From: Mesorhizobium sp. BR1-1-16
GTDB lineage: Bacteria > Pseudomonadota > Alphaproteobacteria > Rhizobiales > Kaistiaceae
Reading direction: 5' to 3'
NCBI RefSeq assembly: GCF_020165495.1
Contig: NZ_JAIUIE010000005.1
Location: forward strand, 292,401-356,400
Length of the DNA stretch: 64,000 nt
In this document: in pieces, positions 34,904 through 45,126 of the stretch
Position numbering within the stretch: the stretch's first letter is position 1
Layout: each line of letters begins with the position of its first letter
Position numbers and translations under genes: made by a program
The notes under the pieces: generated by a model
Databases searched by the model: none
Told to the model about the DNA's origin: nothing
Seen by the model: the letters and a program-made list of their open reading frames with translations, nothing else

Positions 34904-36676
34904 TCAGCCCCCGCCTTCGTCCAGGCCGAGCATTTCGGTTTCGCCAACTTCCGAGCGTCGGCGCGGTCCACCCTCGGCGACCTTTTCGAAATGCCAGTGC
35001 ACCGCATCAGCATGCATCGCACGGCCATAGACGACGATCTGCTCGGCGCGGCGGCTGCCGCGGATATCGGAAAGGCGGATGCTCTCCTCGATCAGGACAT
35101 CGTGGCCAGCGGCCTCGAATTCCCAGCCCGAGCCGTCGGGAAGTGCCAGCAGCACAGCCTGGCCGGCCTTGATCCGGCTCGCTTTCACGGCCGGATGCAG
35201 GTGGAAGCGGATCGCGAAAGCATCCTTGCCGCCGCGCGCTACAGGGCCGCCATTGAGGCTCGTAAAGCTGTCGACGCCATCGAGCCGCGTCCCCTCGCGC
35301 GGCAGGAACAGCCGTCGTTCGTGACGGATGCCGAAGCGCCCGACATAGCCGTCATGCGCCGCGGTCACGAAGGTCTGGCCGCGCTCCTCTTGCCGCGACG
35401 ATTCGACCATCCTCGGACCGGCGATGACGATCTCGCCGAGGCGATGGGCGAGAAGGCCGCCGGTCAGAAAGCGGCAGGACGACGTATCGTTGAGCGTCAC
35501 CGTCGAATGCGCGGCCGTGGTGCGGGCCAGCCGGCGCAGCGCCGGGGCGCCGGGCCCCGGAATGCCGCAGTTCACCACGAGCGGCTGGCGGCCAACGCTG
35601 AGCTCGAAGGACAGGCAGCCGGCATGAGCTTCCGTCGACAGCGCCGGCGCCGGCGCGGCGCCGGTGTCCATGACGATGATGGTCTCGCCCGCTTCCAGCC
35701 GCTGATAGCCAGAATGCGGCGCGTTGCGCAGCGGTGCGCCGCGCGCGTCGTCATGCGCGAGCACGGTGGCAAGCAGACCGAGTTGGGTTTCGCCCATGCC
35801 GTTGAACTTGGCAAACGAACCGTCGCCGAGGCGGAAGAAGCGCAGCATCGGCATCATCCGGTCGATCGCGCCGAGCAGCACCGGCGATGGCTGCAGCCCG
35901 CGGGCCGTGAAGGCCTGGCGGAGCGGCAGGAGGTCGACGAGGATATCGAGCACCGCGGCCGGATTGCGTCCGATATGGCCGCCGTCCGGCAGGATCTGGC
36001 GGGCCAGTTCCTGGTCGACATAGCGCGAGGCCTGACGCACGAACCGGTTCTGGTCGGCGAGCGAGAGCGCCGCTGCCGCCAGCGCCATGGTGACGGCAAG
36101 GCGCGGCCGACCGGGCGGCACGTCATGAACGACGCGGCGGAGCTGGCGCACCTGCCGCGTCAGCGCGCGCATGAAACGGCGATAGAAGCCGTGGTCGCAT
36201 CCTTCGAGCAGCAGCGGCGTCTGGGCGAGCCATGAAGCGATGCGGCGTGCCGTCACCACCGGATCACGGGCGACCGGGTCGTGGCTCTTCTGGAAGCGGA
36301 TCCATTCGTCGATCAGCGCGCGGGCATTGGAGCGCGAGACCGTGAGCTCCGACGCGCGAAGATGCCGAAGCCAGCCGAAACCGTGCAGCGCGGCCGCCCA
36401 GGACCGCGACGGCGCCTCGATCTCGAACACGGAGAACCCCGCGACATCGACCGCTTCGCCGCTGAAGACATAGCGGCCGGCATAGATGTCGTGCGCAATG
36501 GTCGGATCGGCGGTCCTCAGATCCGTCGGCGCGATCAGCAGCCGGTCCGGCACCGGACCGAGATGGCGCCAGCGATAAAGCACGCCGGAATGGAAGGCAT
36601 AGCGGGAGCGGCGCCAGGCCGAAGCCAGCGCAAACCGGACGAGCCGGCCCTGCCCCGCCTCACTTCCAAGTGCCAT
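34904..36676 (-). CDS. Heparinase II/III family protein
   Basis: The 590-residue product has the alginate-lyase-like helical domain in the first half (SRSNARALIDEWI, DGGHIGRNPAAVLDILVDLLPLR). A beta-rich heparinase II/III C-terminal domain runs from about 320 (HAGCLSFELSVGRQPLVVNCG, AHSTVTLNDTSS, HDGYVGRFGIRHERRLFL, FHLHPAVKA). No signal peptide is visible. The true substrate is unknown; in Hyphomicrobiales this gene is regularly found between rsmB and purH, which suggests an envelope-glycan role. It starts at ATG 36676. Confidence 0.85.
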   Translation of the reverse strand: MALGSEAGQGRLVRFALASAWRRSRYAFHSGVLYRWRHLGPVPDRLLIAPTDLRTADPTIAHDIYAGRYVFSGEAVDVAGFSVFEIEAPSRSWAAALHGFGWLRHLRASELTVSRSNARALIDEWIRFQKSHDPVARDPVVTARRIASWLAQTPLLLEGCDHGFYRRFMRALTRQVRQLRRVVHDVPPGRPRLAVTMALAAAALSLADQNRFVRQASRYVDQELARQILPDGGHIGRNPAAVLDILVDLLPLRQAFTARGLQPSPVLLGAIDRMMPMLRFFRLGDGSFAKFNGMGETQLGLLATVLAHDDARGAPLRNAPHSGYQRLEAGETIIVMDTGAAPAPALSTEAHAGCLSFELSVGRQPLVVNCGIPGPGAPALRRLARTTAAHSTVTLNDTSSCRFLTGGLLAHRLGEIVIAGPRMVESSRQEERGQTFVTAAHDGYVGRFGIRHERRLFLPREGTRLDGVDSFTSLNGGPVARGGKDAFAIRFHLHPAVKASRIKAGQAVLLALPDGSGWEFEAAGHDVLIEESIRLSDIRGSRRAEQIVVYGRAMHADAVHWHFEKVAEGGPRRRSEVGETEMLGLDEGGG

Positions 36677-36824
36677 CCGGATGGGTCCCTTTCCGCCACA
36701 TGCCGCGCAGGCGATCGAATCGTTCCCGCGCCGGGATGGAGCAATCTATCGGCGGCCTCAAGCGAATTGAACCGCCCATTCGGACGGAAGCATCGCCTCC
36801 GGCCGGACTTTGATCCATCTTTCG

Positions 36825-38192
36825 CTAAGTTTTCACGAACCGCGCCGCGAAGAAACCATCGAGGCCGCCCATGCGCGGCTCGGTCGCCGGCAGATCGGTC
36901 GGCAGACTGCGCAGCTGACCGCTGCGGCAAAGCTCGGAAAGTCCGCCAATTTCGGAAGGCTCGATCGGCACCAGTCGCAGCGGCAGCCTGGCAAGGGCAC
37001 GCTGAACCTGAATCTCTCCCTCGGCCGGCTCCAGCGAGCAGGTCGAATAGACGAGTACGCCGCCGGGCTCCAGGAGATCGACCGCGCGCGCGATGAGATC
37101 GGCCTGCAGCTTGGCGAGCGAGGCTATGTCCGCCGGACGTTTCAGAAGCGCCACATCCGGATGGCGGCGGATCGTGCCGGTCGAAGAGCACGGCGCGTCG
37201 AGAAGAACGGCATCAAAAGTCCGCCCTGGATGCCAGTCGAGAATATCGGCCGCCACAAGCTCGGCATCGAGGCCGATGCGATCGAGATTCTGGCGAACGC
37301 GATGCAGCCGATCGACGGAGATGTCGACAGCCGTGACGCGGGCGCCGCGGGCCGCAAGCTGCAGCGTCTTGCCGCCGGGCGCCGCGCAAAGATCGGCGAC
37401 AGCCTTGCCTTCGACGGTACCAAGAAGCCGCGCTGGCAGGGCTGCGGCTGCATCCTGCACCCACCAGGCCCCCTCCTCGAAGCCCGGCATGGACTCGATG
37501 GAGCGATGCCCGACGAGCCGCACGGTGTCGTTCGGCAACACGATGCCTTCGAGCTTTTCGGCCCAGAGCGCCGGATCTGACCGAACCGTCAGGTCGAGCG
37601 CCGGTTCCTCGAGATGGGCAATGGCGATCGCCCGGGCGGTGTCCGCGCCATAGGCCTTGGTCCAGCCGGCGGCGAGCCAGTCCGGCGTGTTCAGCACCGC
37701 TTCGTCCTGGCTGGCGAGGATCGCGTCACGGCCCTCGGTCAGCCGCCGCAGCACGGCATTGACGAGGCCCTTGAAGTGGCGCGCATCATGGTCCTGGCTG
37801 GCGAGATCCACGGCGATCGAGACCGCTGCGTGATCGGCGACATCCATGAACAGGATCTGCGCCGCGGCGACATGCAGGATCGCGGCAAGGTGCCCCGATT
37901 TGCGCGGCAGGCTCTTTTCGACGAACCGGCCGAGCGCGTCGATGATCTGGCCATGCCGGCGCAGCGCAATGCCGAGGATCGCGCGGGCAAGCGCCCGCTC
38001 GCGCGGATCGAGGCCCGCAAACGGACCATGCGGATCGTCGAGCACGGTGTCCGCCGGCCGATGCTCGGCGAAGACGGCATGGACCGCCGTGATCGCAGCG
38101 ACACGGGCGGCAACGCCTGGCGCCAGCTTGACCGGAGGGCGCTTGGCGCCCTTGGATCGATCGGACTTCGCCGCGGCGGGACGCGGGCTCAA
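36825..38192 (-). CDS. rsmB: 16S rRNA (cytosine-967-C5)-methyltransferase RsmB
   Basis: The 455-residue product has a basic N-terminus and a NusB-like domain at about 30-160. The Rossmann methyltransferase carries [15 protein letters not shown] and the two catalytic-type cysteines, in [17 protein letters not shown] and [13 protein letters not shown]. The start is TTG at 38192, overlapping the htpX stop (TTGA). No upstream ATG fits, so the TTG is accepted. Confidence 0.94.
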   Translation of the reverse strand: MSPRPAAAKSDRSKGAKRPPVKLAPGVAARVAAITAVHAVFAEHRPADTVLDDPHGPFAGLDPRERALARAILGIALRRHGQIIDALGRFVEKSLPRKSGHLAAILHVAAAQILFMDVADHAAVSIAVDLASQDHDARHFKGLVNAVLRRLTEGRDAILASQDEAVLNTPDWLAAGWTKAYGADTARAIAIAHLEEPALDLTVRSDPALWAEKLEGIVLPNDTVRLVGHRSIESMPGFEEGAWWVQDAAAALPARLLGTVEGKAVADLCAAPGGKTLQLAARGARVTAVDISVDRLHRVRQNLDRIGLDAELVAADILDWHPGRTFDAVLLDAPCSSTGTIRRHPDVALLKRPADIASLAKLQADLIARAVDLLEPGGVLVYSTCSLEPAEGEIQVQRALARLPLRLVPIEPSEIGGLSELCRSGQLRSLPTDLPATEPRMGGLDGFFAARFVKT

Positions 38193-39133
38193 CCCCAGGG
38201 TCCCCGGCGCGCCGCAGGCGCCGCCGTACGCCGGGTGCCGAAGCCGCCCGGCAGGCCGACACGGGCTGAGCTCGCCGTCGGCTGAGACCGCTGCGTGCGA
38301 TCGAGTTCCATCAGCGCCGCGATGCGGTTTTCAGTCGCCGGATGGGTCGAGAAGAGGTTGTCCATCCGCTGCCCCGAGAGTGGATTGATGATGAAGAGAT
38401 GCGCCGTGGCCGGATTGGCCTCGGCGGCGGGATTGGGAACATGCGCCGCGCTGCCGGCGATCTTTGAAAGGGCCGAAGCGAGCGCGCGCGGATTGCCCGA
38501 GATCTGCGCTCCAAGCCGGTCGGCCGAATATTCGCGCGTCCGGCTCACCGCCATCTGCACCAGCATGGCGGCGATCGGCGCGAGAAGGGCCGCAGCGATC
38601 GCGCCAAAGGCCCCGAAAGGGCTGCGCTCATCGCGATGTCCGCCGAAGAAGAAGGCAAAATTCGCCAGCATCGACACCGCGCCGGCGATCGTCGCGGTGA
38701 TCGTCATCGTCAGCGTGTCGTGATTCTTCACATGCGCCAGCTCATGAGCCATCACGCCCGCAACCTCTTCGGCGCTCAGCGTCTGCAGCAGCCCGGCAGA
38801 GGCCGCAACCGCGGCATTCTGCGGATTGCGCCCGGTGGCGAAGGCGTTCGGCTGGGGCGAATCGATGATGTAGACCTTGGGCATCGGCAGGCCGGCCCGG
38901 GCGGCGAGATCGCGGACGATGCCGTAATACTGCGGCGCGGTCCGTTCGTCGACCTCGCGTGCACCATACATCGACAGCACCATGCGATCGGCGTTCCAAT
39001 AGCTGAACACATTCATCGCCGCCGCGAAGGCGAGCGCGATCAGCATGCCCGACTGTCCGCCGACCAAATATCCAACCGCCATGAAAAGGGCGGTCAGAGC
39101 CGCGATCAGCATGGCAGTCCGCATCATGTTCAT
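38189..39133 (-). CDS. htpX: Zinc metalloprotease HtpX
   Basis: HtpX is an inner-membrane M48 protease for quality control of membrane proteins. The 314-residue product has two N-terminal membrane spans, then the zinc motif [10 protein letters not shown]. Two more spans ([32 protein letters not shown]) and the [11 protein letters not shown] motif follow, the latter giving the third ligand. The C-terminus is Ser/Arg/Gly-rich. ATG 39133 is preferred to a longer frame. It is divergent from cfa. Confidence 0.95.
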   Translation of the reverse strand: MNMMRTAMLIAALTALFMAVGYLVGGQSGMLIALAFAAAMNVFSYWNADRMVLSMYGAREVDERTAPQYYGIVRDLAARAGLPMPKVYIIDSPQPNAFATGRNPQNAAVAASAGLLQTLSAEEVAGVMAHELAHVKNHDTLTMTITATIAGAVSMLANFAFFFGGHRDERSPFGAFGAIAAALLAPIAAMLVQMAVSRTREYSADRLGAQISGNPRALASALSKIAGSAAHVPNPAAEANPATAHLFIINPLSGQRMDNLFSTHPATENRIAALMELDRTQRSQPTASSARVGLPGGFGTRRTAAPAARRGPWG

Positions 39134-39252
39134 GCGACAGAGCCGCTCGTGCAGCGGCCTCCCTCTTGTGTGACCCCCATATGATGGTAGTGCATGAAGC
39201 CGTGGGCAAGGCTGGGATCGGCGCGCGAAAAGCGCCCAATGGGGGTTCGGAT

Positions 39253-40554
39253 ATGACGACGTCGGCACGCTTCGAGCGTCTCAAGACCCTGATCGCGAAC
39301 ATACGCGAGACGCTCGGCGTGTCCCTCGTCTTCCGCCTCTGGGACGGCACGACGATCCCAGCCGATGCGGCCCCCGATGCGCTGACGATTGCGATCGCAG
39401 ACGAGGGCGTGATCTCCGCGCTGTTCCGTAAGCCTAAGATCGACACGCTGCTCAATCTCTATGTCACGAGGCGGCTCGATCTCCTGAACGGCACGTTGTT
39501 CGAACTCGTCGCCGAGCGCCCGAAGATCCGCAGCCGCGACGTGCGCCGCGCGCTCGACAAGAAACTGGTGTTGCGCTCGCTCGCCGACTTCATGTTCCGC
39601 TCGCGCGGCGGCCCGTGGCCGCTCGAGGCGATCAAGGGCCACAAGGCGCAGCGCGATGGCAGCGAGACCGCCAACAAGGAGAACGTCCACTACCACTACG
39701 ACGTCTCCAACGCTTTCTACGCGCTCTTCCTCGATCCCGAGATGGTCTACACCTGCGCCTATTTTCGCGACTGGGACAACGACATCGCGACGGCACAGCG
39801 CGACAAGCTCGACATGATCTGCCGCAAGCTGCGCCTTCAGCCCGGCGAGACCCTGCTCGACATCGGCTCCGGCTGGGGTGCGCTGGTCTGCCATGCTGCG
39901 CAGCATTATGGCGTCAACGCCGTTGGCGTGACGCTGGCCGACGAGCAATATGTGTTCGCGCGCGAGAAGGTGACCCGGCTCGGCCTGCAGGACAGGATCC
40001 GCTTCGAACTGCGCGACTACACGCAGGTGCAGGGCCAGTTCGACAAGATCGCCTCGATTGGCATGTTCGAACAGGTCGGCATTCCGAACTATCCGACCTA
40101 TTTCCAGACGGTGCATCGCCTGCTGAAGCCGGGCGGGCTTTATCTGCACCACGCCATCGCCCGGCCAGCGAAGAAGACCGACAAGGCCTTCCGCCGCACC
40201 AATCCGGAATATGCCGCCATCCGCCGCTATATCTTTCCGGGCGGCGAACTCGATCATCTCGGCATGTCGGTCGCCAATCTCGAGCGCTACGGTTTCGAGG
40301 TGCATGACGTCGAAGGCTGGCGCGAACATTACCAGATGACGCTGCGCCATTGGCACGACCGCCTTTTCGCCCGTTACGACGAAGCGGTCGCCGAAGTCGG
40401 AGAAGTGAAGACGCGGCTCTGGCTCGCTTACATTGCCGGCTGTTCGATCGCCTTCCAGCGCAATTCGGTGACCATCAACCAGACGCTCGCCTCGCGCCGC
40501 CAACGTGGCCCCTCGGGTCTCCCGCCGACGCGCGCCGATCTCTATATCGGCTGA
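39253..40554 (+). CDS. cfa: Cyclopropane-fatty-acyl-phospholipid synthase family methyltransferase
   Basis: The 433-residue product fits the CFA synthase family, which transfers a methylene from AdoMet to unsaturated acyl chains of membrane lipids. It has an N-terminal lipid-binding domain of about 120 residues. Then follow [26 protein letters not shown], the AdoMet loop [25 protein letters not shown] and YIFPGGELD. The ATG at 39253 is preferred to a frame opening 87 bases upstream. A related family member with a different product is possible. It is followed after 25 bases by the SDHAF4-like gene. Confidence 0.9.
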   Translation: MTTSARFERLKTLIANIRETLGVSLVFRLWDGTTIPADAAPDALTIAIADEGVISALFRKPKIDTLLNLYVTRRLDLLNGTLFELVAERPKIRSRDVRRALDKKLVLRSLADFMFRSRGGPWPLEAIKGHKAQRDGSETANKENVHYHYDVSNAFYALFLDPEMVYTCAYFRDWDNDIATAQRDKLDMICRKLRLQPGETLLDIGSGWGALVCHAAQHYGVNAVGVTLADEQYVFAREKVTRLGLQDRIRFELRDYTQVQGQFDKIASIGMFEQVGIPNYPTYFQTVHRLLKPGGLYLHHAIARPAKKTDKAFRRTNPEYAAIRRYIFPGGELDHLGMSVANLERYGFEVHDVEGWREHYQMTLRHWHDRLFARYDEAVAEVGEVKTRLWLAYIAGCSIAFQRNSVTINQTLASRRQRGPSGLPPTRADLYIG

Positions 40555-40579
40555 AGCAGCGCCCGATCAGGAGACAGCC

Positions 40580-40777
40580 ATGCCCGAAACGACCGAAACG
40601 CCCAATGATGCGAGGCCGCTGAGCCCGGCGGCGGAGCGCGCACTCGCCGAAGCCAAGGCGCGCCGCGCTGAAATCGATGCGGCGAGCGATCGCCCGCGCG
40701 AGATCCTCGGCCGCGAGGGCCCCGAGCCGGTCCGCTATGGCGACTGGGAGAACAAGGGCATCGCCAGCGATTTCTGA
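40580..40777 (+). CDS. DUF1674 / SDHAF4-like succinate dehydrogenase assembly factor
   Basis: This 65-residue protein has a helical charged middle (SPAAERALAEAKARRAE). It ends with the family signature GPEPVRYGDWENKGIASDF, matching the RYGDWE-KG---DF end of mitochondrial SDHAF4 and bacterial DUF1674. In mitochondria this factor binds flavinylated SdhA. GATCAGGAGAC upstream gives a ribosome site, and the ATG at 40580 fits the domain. It sits just downstream of cfa. No sdh genes are in the window. Confidence 0.85.
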   Translation: MPETTETPNDARPLSPAAERALAEAKARRAEIDAASDRPREILGREGPEPVRYGDWENKGIASDF

Positions 40778-40787
40778 GGCGGCGACC

Positions 40788-41477
40788 TCAGATGCCGGGG
40801 CGCATCCGGACGAGAGCCCGCCGCTCGACATCGCGCAGCAGCCGCTCAAGATCTTCGGGATCGATATCGAAGGTCTCGCCACCCTCTGCGATCGCCGCAG
40901 CGAGATCCTCGCGGCTGAAGCTCCAGGGCGGAACCGGCGCGCCCTGCTTCACGGTCGCCGCAACATGTGGGTAGCTGTGGCCGGAGATACGGTGGAAGAG
41001 CCAGGCGCAGCCGACCATGAGAACGGCGTTGATCCCCACCGGCAGCAGCGGAAACGCAAGGCTTGACGACGCGCCGGCGAAGAGGCCGACAAGCGCCGCC
41101 GCGCCACCGGGCGGATGCAGAGAGCGCGTGATCGACATCAGGGCGATCGCCGCGCCAACCGCGAGCCCGGCCGAGAGGGCCGAAAGCGGCATGGCATGCG
41201 CCACCAGCACGCCGACGAGCGCTGACAGGACATTGCCGCCGATCGTCGGCCAGGGCTGCGCCATCGGGCTCGCGGGCACGGCGAAGAGGAGGACCGCGGA
41301 CGCACCCATCGGCGGCACGAGCCAGAGGCCGTGCGCCGCATCGGGCGCCAGCAGCGCCGAGATATAGCCGGAGAGCGCGATGCCGATGGCAGCGCCGAGG
41401 CAGGCGAGAGCCCGGTCCCAGGGGCGGGCGCCCGCCAGGATCGGACGGAAGAGAGAGAAGCGGACGTGAAGGGACAA
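40788..41477 (-). CDS. HPP-family integral membrane protein
   Basis: The 229-residue product has four or five hydrophobic segments and the family motif LHPPGGAAAL, which names the HPP family. It also has WLVPPMGASAVLLFA and PLLPVGINAVLMVG. The last 50 residues are soluble and acidic (SFSREDLAAAI, DIDPEDLERLLRDVE). Some HPP proteins are nitrite transporters of plastids, but most bacterial ones are uncharacterised. It converges on the SDHAF4-like gene. Confidence 0.85.
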   Translation of the reverse strand: MSLHVRFSLFRPILAGARPWDRALACLGAAIGIALSGYISALLAPDAAHGLWLVPPMGASAVLLFAVPASPMAQPWPTIGGNVLSALVGVLVAHAMPLSALSAGLAVGAAIALMSITRSLHPPGGAAALVGLFAGASSSLAFPLLPVGINAVLMVGCAWLFHRISGHSYPHVAATVKQGAPVPPWSFSREDLAAAIAEGGETFDIDPEDLERLLRDVERRALVRMRPGI

Positions 41478-41563
41478 GCCGTGTTCCGGATCTTTGTGAG
41501 GGCGGGCTCGCCCGCGCGGGATTGGCGGCGCACCGCGATGCGCCGCACGCCCTTTAGGGCCGG

Positions 41564-43516
41564 CTAGACCGCTTCTTTTTTCCGGTTCTGCCGGTTGGCG
41601 ATCAGGTCCTCGACGACGGCCGGATCGGCGAGCGTCGAGATATCGCCAAGGGCGCCGAATTCATCCTCGGCGATCTTCCTGAGGATGCGGCGCATGATCT
41701 TGCCCGATCGCGTCTTCGGCAGGCCAGGCGCGAACTGGATGAGATCCGGCGTCGCGATCGGTCCGATTTCCTTGCGCACCCAGCCGGCAAGTTCCTTGCG
41801 CAGCGCATCGCTCGGCTCGACCCCCGCCATCAGCGTGACATAGGCATAGATACCCTGCCCCTTGATGTCGTGCGGGTAACCGACGACCGCCGCCTCCGAA
41901 ACGCCCGAATGCGCCACGAGGGCGCTTTCGACCTCGGCCGTGCCCATGCGGTGACCGGAGACGTTGATGACGTCGTCGACGCGGCCGGTGATCCAGTAAT
42001 AGCCATCGGCATCGCGCCGGCAGCCATCGCCGGTGAAATACATGTTCTTGTAGGCCGAGAAATAGGTCTGCTCGAACCGATCGTGATCGCCATAGACGGT
42101 GCGCATCATGCCCGGCCAGGCATCGAGGATCACCAGATTGCCCTCGCAGGCGCCGTCCATGATCTTGCCTTCGGCATCGACGATGGCCGGCTGAACGCCG
42201 AAGAACGGCCAGGAGGCGGAGCCCGGCTTCAGGGGCGTCGCACCGGGCATCGGCGTGATCAGGTGGCCGCCAGTCTCGGTCTGCCACCATGTGTCGACGA
42301 TCGGACATCTGTTGTCGCCGACGACGCGGTAATACCACTCCCACGCCTCGGGATTGATCGGCTCACCGACCGAGCCGAGCAGGCGCAGCGAGGCGCGCGA
42401 CGTCGACTTGACCGGCTCATCGCCCGCCTGCATCAGCGCGCGGATCGCCGTGGGCGCCGTATAGAAGATCGTGACCTTGTGCTTGTCGATCACCTGCCAG
42501 AAACGGGCATTCGACGGATAGTTCGGCACGCCCTCGAACATCAGCGAGGTCGCGCCATTGGCGAGCGGCCCATAGACGATATAGCTGTGCCCGGTGACCC
42601 AGCCGACATCCGCCGTGCACCAGAAGACGTCGTTCTCCTTCAGGTCGAACACCAGCTCATGCGTCATCGCCGCATGCAGCAGATAGCCGCCGGTGGTGTG
42701 CAGCACGCCCTTCGGGCGGCCGGTCGACCCAGACGTATAGAGGATGAACAGCGGATCTTCCGCGCTCATTTCCTCCGCCGGGCAGTCGGCCGAAACTGTC
42801 TCCGCGAGCTCGTGATACCAGAAGTCGCGGCCGGCATGCATCGCCACCTCGCCGCCCGTGCGGCGGATGACCAGCACCTTCTCGTCGCCGATGGTCTTGG
42901 TCAGCGCCGAATCGGTATTGTGCTTCAGCGGCACTTTCTTGCCGCCGCGCAGGCCCTCGTCCGCGGTGATCACCAGCGTCGAGCGGCAGTCGCCAATGCG
43001 ACCGGCGAGGCTGTCAGGAGAGAAGCCGCCAAAGACGATCGAATGGACAGCGCCGATGCGGGCGCAGGCCAGCATCGCCATCGCGGCCTCGGGGATCATC
43101 GGCAGGTAGATCGTGACACGATCGCCCTTCGAGACGCCGAGCGACTTCAGCACATTGGCAAAGCGGCACACCTCGGCATGCAGCTCGCGATAGGTGATCG
43201 AGCGGCTCTCGGAGGGATCATCGCCCTCCCAGAGGATCGCGACCTTGTCGCCCCGCGTCGCGAGATGGCGATCAAGGCAATTGGCCGCGACATTGAGCGT
43301 GCCATCCTCGAACCAGCGGATATCGATATTCCCAGGCGCGAAGGACGTGTTCTTGACCTTCGTGAACGGCTTGATCCAGTCGAGGCGCGCCGCCTGCTCG
43401 CGCCAGAATCCGTCAGGATCCTCGACCGAGCGGCGATACATGTCCTGATAGGTCTTGATGTCGACATGCGCCGAGGCAGCCCAATCGCTTGGGACCGCGT
43501 GAATGATCTCGTGCAT
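41564..43516 (-). CDS. acs: Acetyl-CoA synthetase Acs
   Basis: Acs activates acetate to acetyl-CoA through acetyl-AMP. The 650-residue product from ATG 43516 has the AMP-binding motif [30 protein letters not shown], and [22 protein letters not shown]. The C-terminal [15 protein letters not shown] carries the Lys normally controlled by acetylation. The length is that of the canonical enzyme. Together with phaAB it links acetate to PHB. Confidence 0.97.
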   Translation of the reverse strand: MHEIIHAVPSDWAASAHVDIKTYQDMYRRSVEDPDGFWREQAARLDWIKPFTKVKNTSFAPGNIDIRWFEDGTLNVAANCLDRHLATRGDKVAILWEGDDPSESRSITYRELHAEVCRFANVLKSLGVSKGDRVTIYLPMIPEAAMAMLACARIGAVHSIVFGGFSPDSLAGRIGDCRSTLVITADEGLRGGKKVPLKHNTDSALTKTIGDEKVLVIRRTGGEVAMHAGRDFWYHELAETVSADCPAEEMSAEDPLFILYTSGSTGRPKGVLHTTGGYLLHAAMTHELVFDLKENDVFWCTADVGWVTGHSYIVYGPLANGATSLMFEGVPNYPSNARFWQVIDKHKVTIFYTAPTAIRALMQAGDEPVKSTSRASLRLLGSVGEPINPEAWEWYYRVVGDNRCPIVDTWWQTETGGHLITPMPGATPLKPGSASWPFFGVQPAIVDAEGKIMDGACEGNLVILDAWPGMMRTVYGDHDRFEQTYFSAYKNMYFTGDGCRRDADGYYWITGRVDDVINVSGHRMGTAEVESALVAHSGVSEAAVVGYPHDIKGQGIYAYVTLMAGVEPSDALRKELAGWVRKEIGPIATPDLIQFAPGLPKTRSGKIMRRILRKIAEDEFGALGDISTLADPAVVEDLIANRQNRKKEAV

Positions 43517-43656
43517 TCTATCCTCCCTCATCCGCGCCCGCGCACGCCTGCGGGTGCGGCAACCTCCGTGGGTCACTTAATCCGTTCCATGCCGATGCCG
43601 CAAGATTCGCGCGGCGGAACGGCAGGGGCGCGCTGTCGCAGCCGTCTCCGCAGGCA

Positions 43657-44373
43657 TCACGCGGGCAGGATCGTCAGGATGGCGACGGCCTTCGAAGCCG
43701 AATCCTCCAGCGCCGCCTCGACGGGCACGGTAATGGTCGCGCGGAGAGCGACGCCGCCTTCGGGACGATAGCTGCGGCCAGGATCGCCGACCACGACCGT
43801 GATACCGGACGCGGCAAGCCGTCTCAGCCAGGGCAGCACTGTCGCCGTCATCGCCCGGTCGTAGAAGATATCGCCGCAGAGCACCACATCCGCTTCGACG
43901 CCGGCGCCGACCAGATCCGCCATCAGCGGCGTGACCGCGACACGATTGGCCGCGGCGTTGAGGGTGATCGCCGCCATCGCGAAGGGATCGATATCCGCTG
44001 CCGTCACGGAGCTGGCATCGGCAAGCGCGGCCGCGATGCCGACAAGCCCGGACCCAGAAGCGAAATCGAGCACGCGGCGGCCCCGAACAAGTTCCGGCCG
44101 GTCGAGCACATGACGCGCCAGACCGCGCCCGCCCGCCCAGGCAAAAGCCCAGAAGGGCAGCGCGGCGCCGATGACGCCGAGTTCATCCTCGCTCCGCTGC
44201 CAGAGCAGCGTCGCGTCATCCGCCTGCCAGAGCCGGATCTCGGGCACATGCGGCACCGGCGAAAGGCGCGTCTCCGCCTGGATGAAACGGATGCGGGCGG
44301 CCGCGTCGTCGGGGACGGCGGGGCCAGGAATGATCAGGGTGAAATGCCCGCCATCTCGCAGACGACCGCCCAT
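43657..44373 (-). CDS. Class I methyltransferase, ETFB lysine methyltransferase-like (METTL20 type)
   Basis: The 238-residue product has RFIQAETRLSPVPHVPEIRLW near the N-terminus and PFWAFAWAGGRGLARHVLD. The AdoMet loop follows (GRRVLDFASGSGLVGIAAALADA), then AADIDPFAMAAITLNAAAN and the post-I motif VVLCGDIFYDR. This matches the METTL20/ETFBKMT family, whose alphaproteobacterial members methylate lysines of the electron transfer flavoprotein beta subunit. The ATG 44373 overlaps the EVE gene by 40 bases; a later start is possible. Confidence 0.75.
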   Translation of the reverse strand: MGGRLRDGGHFTLIIPGPAVPDDAAARIRFIQAETRLSPVPHVPEIRLWQADDATLLWQRSEDELGVIGAALPFWAFAWAGGRGLARHVLDRPELVRGRRVLDFASGSGLVGIAAALADASSVTAADIDPFAMAAITLNAAANRVAVTPLMADLVGAGVEADVVLCGDIFYDRAMTATVLPWLRRLAASGITVVVGDPGRSYRPEGGVALRATITVPVEAALEDSASKAVAILTILPA

Positions 44374-44753
44374 TCGGCATCGGTCACGGGCTGAACTGAA
44401 AGGCGCGAGTTTGAGACGAGCGCCATGCCCTTCAGGCGCGGCTCGGCCTTGGCGGCGACCAGTGTCACCGGCGTCTTCACCGGCGCGACCGCGCGGATAT
44501 CGACGCACTCCCAGGTGCCGCTGTCATCGGTCGAATCGGGATGGATCTCCTTCATCACCTCGACAATGCCGACGACTTCCTTGCCTTCGTTCGAATGGTA
44601 GAAGAAGCCGCGATCCCCGACCTTCATGGCGCGCATATGATTGCGTGCCTGATAATTGCGGACGCCGTCCCATTCCTGTCCGGTCTTGCCCTTGGCGACG
44701 AGGTCGTCGAAGGAAAACGCGTCCGGCTCCGATTTGTACAGCCAATGCGCCAT
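44334..44753 (-). CDS. EVE-domain protein
   Basis: The 139-residue product has the EVE (PUA-like) fold: MAHWLYKSEPDAFSFDDL, EWDGVRNYQARNHMRAMKVGDRGFFYHS, EVVGIVEV and RLSVQPVTDAEWAVVCEMAG. EVE domains read modified bases in DNA or RNA (Thy28 family). It lies 11 bases after the YciI-like gene and overlaps the methyltransferase. An ATG 42 bases upstream is in frame but would extend into the neighbour. Confidence 0.9.
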   Translation of the reverse strand: MAHWLYKSEPDAFSFDDLVAKGKTGQEWDGVRNYQARNHMRAMKVGDRGFFYHSNEGKEVVGIVEVMKEIHPDSTDDSGTWECVDIRAVAPVKTPVTLVAAKAEPRLKGMALVSNSRLSVQPVTDAEWAVVCEMAGISP

Positions 44754-44764
44754 GGCGATGCTCC

Positions 44765-45043
44765 TCAGGCCGGCTTGCCCCAGCCCCAACGCCACGCTTT
44801 CACCTCGACCGACTTGAAGAGACCGGCCTTGGCATAGGGATCTTCGGCAAGCAGCGCCTTGGCAGCCGCCTCGTCCTCGGCCTCGATGACGAGCATCGAG
44901 CCGACCATGTCGCCCTTGGCGTCGAGAAAGGGTCCCGCGATCGGTACCGGCGCGGTCTTCAGCCAGTCGAGATGCGCCGGCCGCGTCGCGACACGCTTCT
45001 CGAGCGCGCCGTCATAGTCGGTGAGGATGGCGACGAAATGCAT
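44765..45043 (-). CDS. YciI-like protein
   Basis: The 92-residue product starts MHFVAILTDYDGALEKRVATRPAHLDWL and has GPFLDAKGDMVGSMLVIEAED and LLAEDPYAKAGLF. These are the YciI-fold hallmarks, with a His-Asp pair in the presumed active site. The function is not established. GGAGG lies 5-6 bases upstream of its ATG. It follows gpsA by 83 bases. Confidence 0.88.
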   Translation of the reverse strand: MHFVAILTDYDGALEKRVATRPAHLDWLKTAPVPIAGPFLDAKGDMVGSMLVIEAEDEAAAKALLAEDPYAKAGLFKSVEVKAWRWGWGKPA

Positions 45044-45126
45044 GGGAACTCCTCCGAAAGGTCGGGCGCACGTTAGGTCCGCCGCTCCGGCTGGTAAAGG
45101 CCCCGGTGCATCGGATGATCGCGGCG

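Noticed and set aside
32283..35030. 915-residue frame antisense to the NYN and purH genes
   Set aside because: It spans two real genes and the gap between them, with Arg/Asp/Gly-rich composition and no motif. It is a codon-bias shadow.
39134..39252. RpoH-type heat-shock promoter for htpX
   Set aside because: On the minus strand a CTTGCC and a CATCATAT lie 18 bases apart, but the match to the heat-shock consensus is weak, so I did not annotate it.
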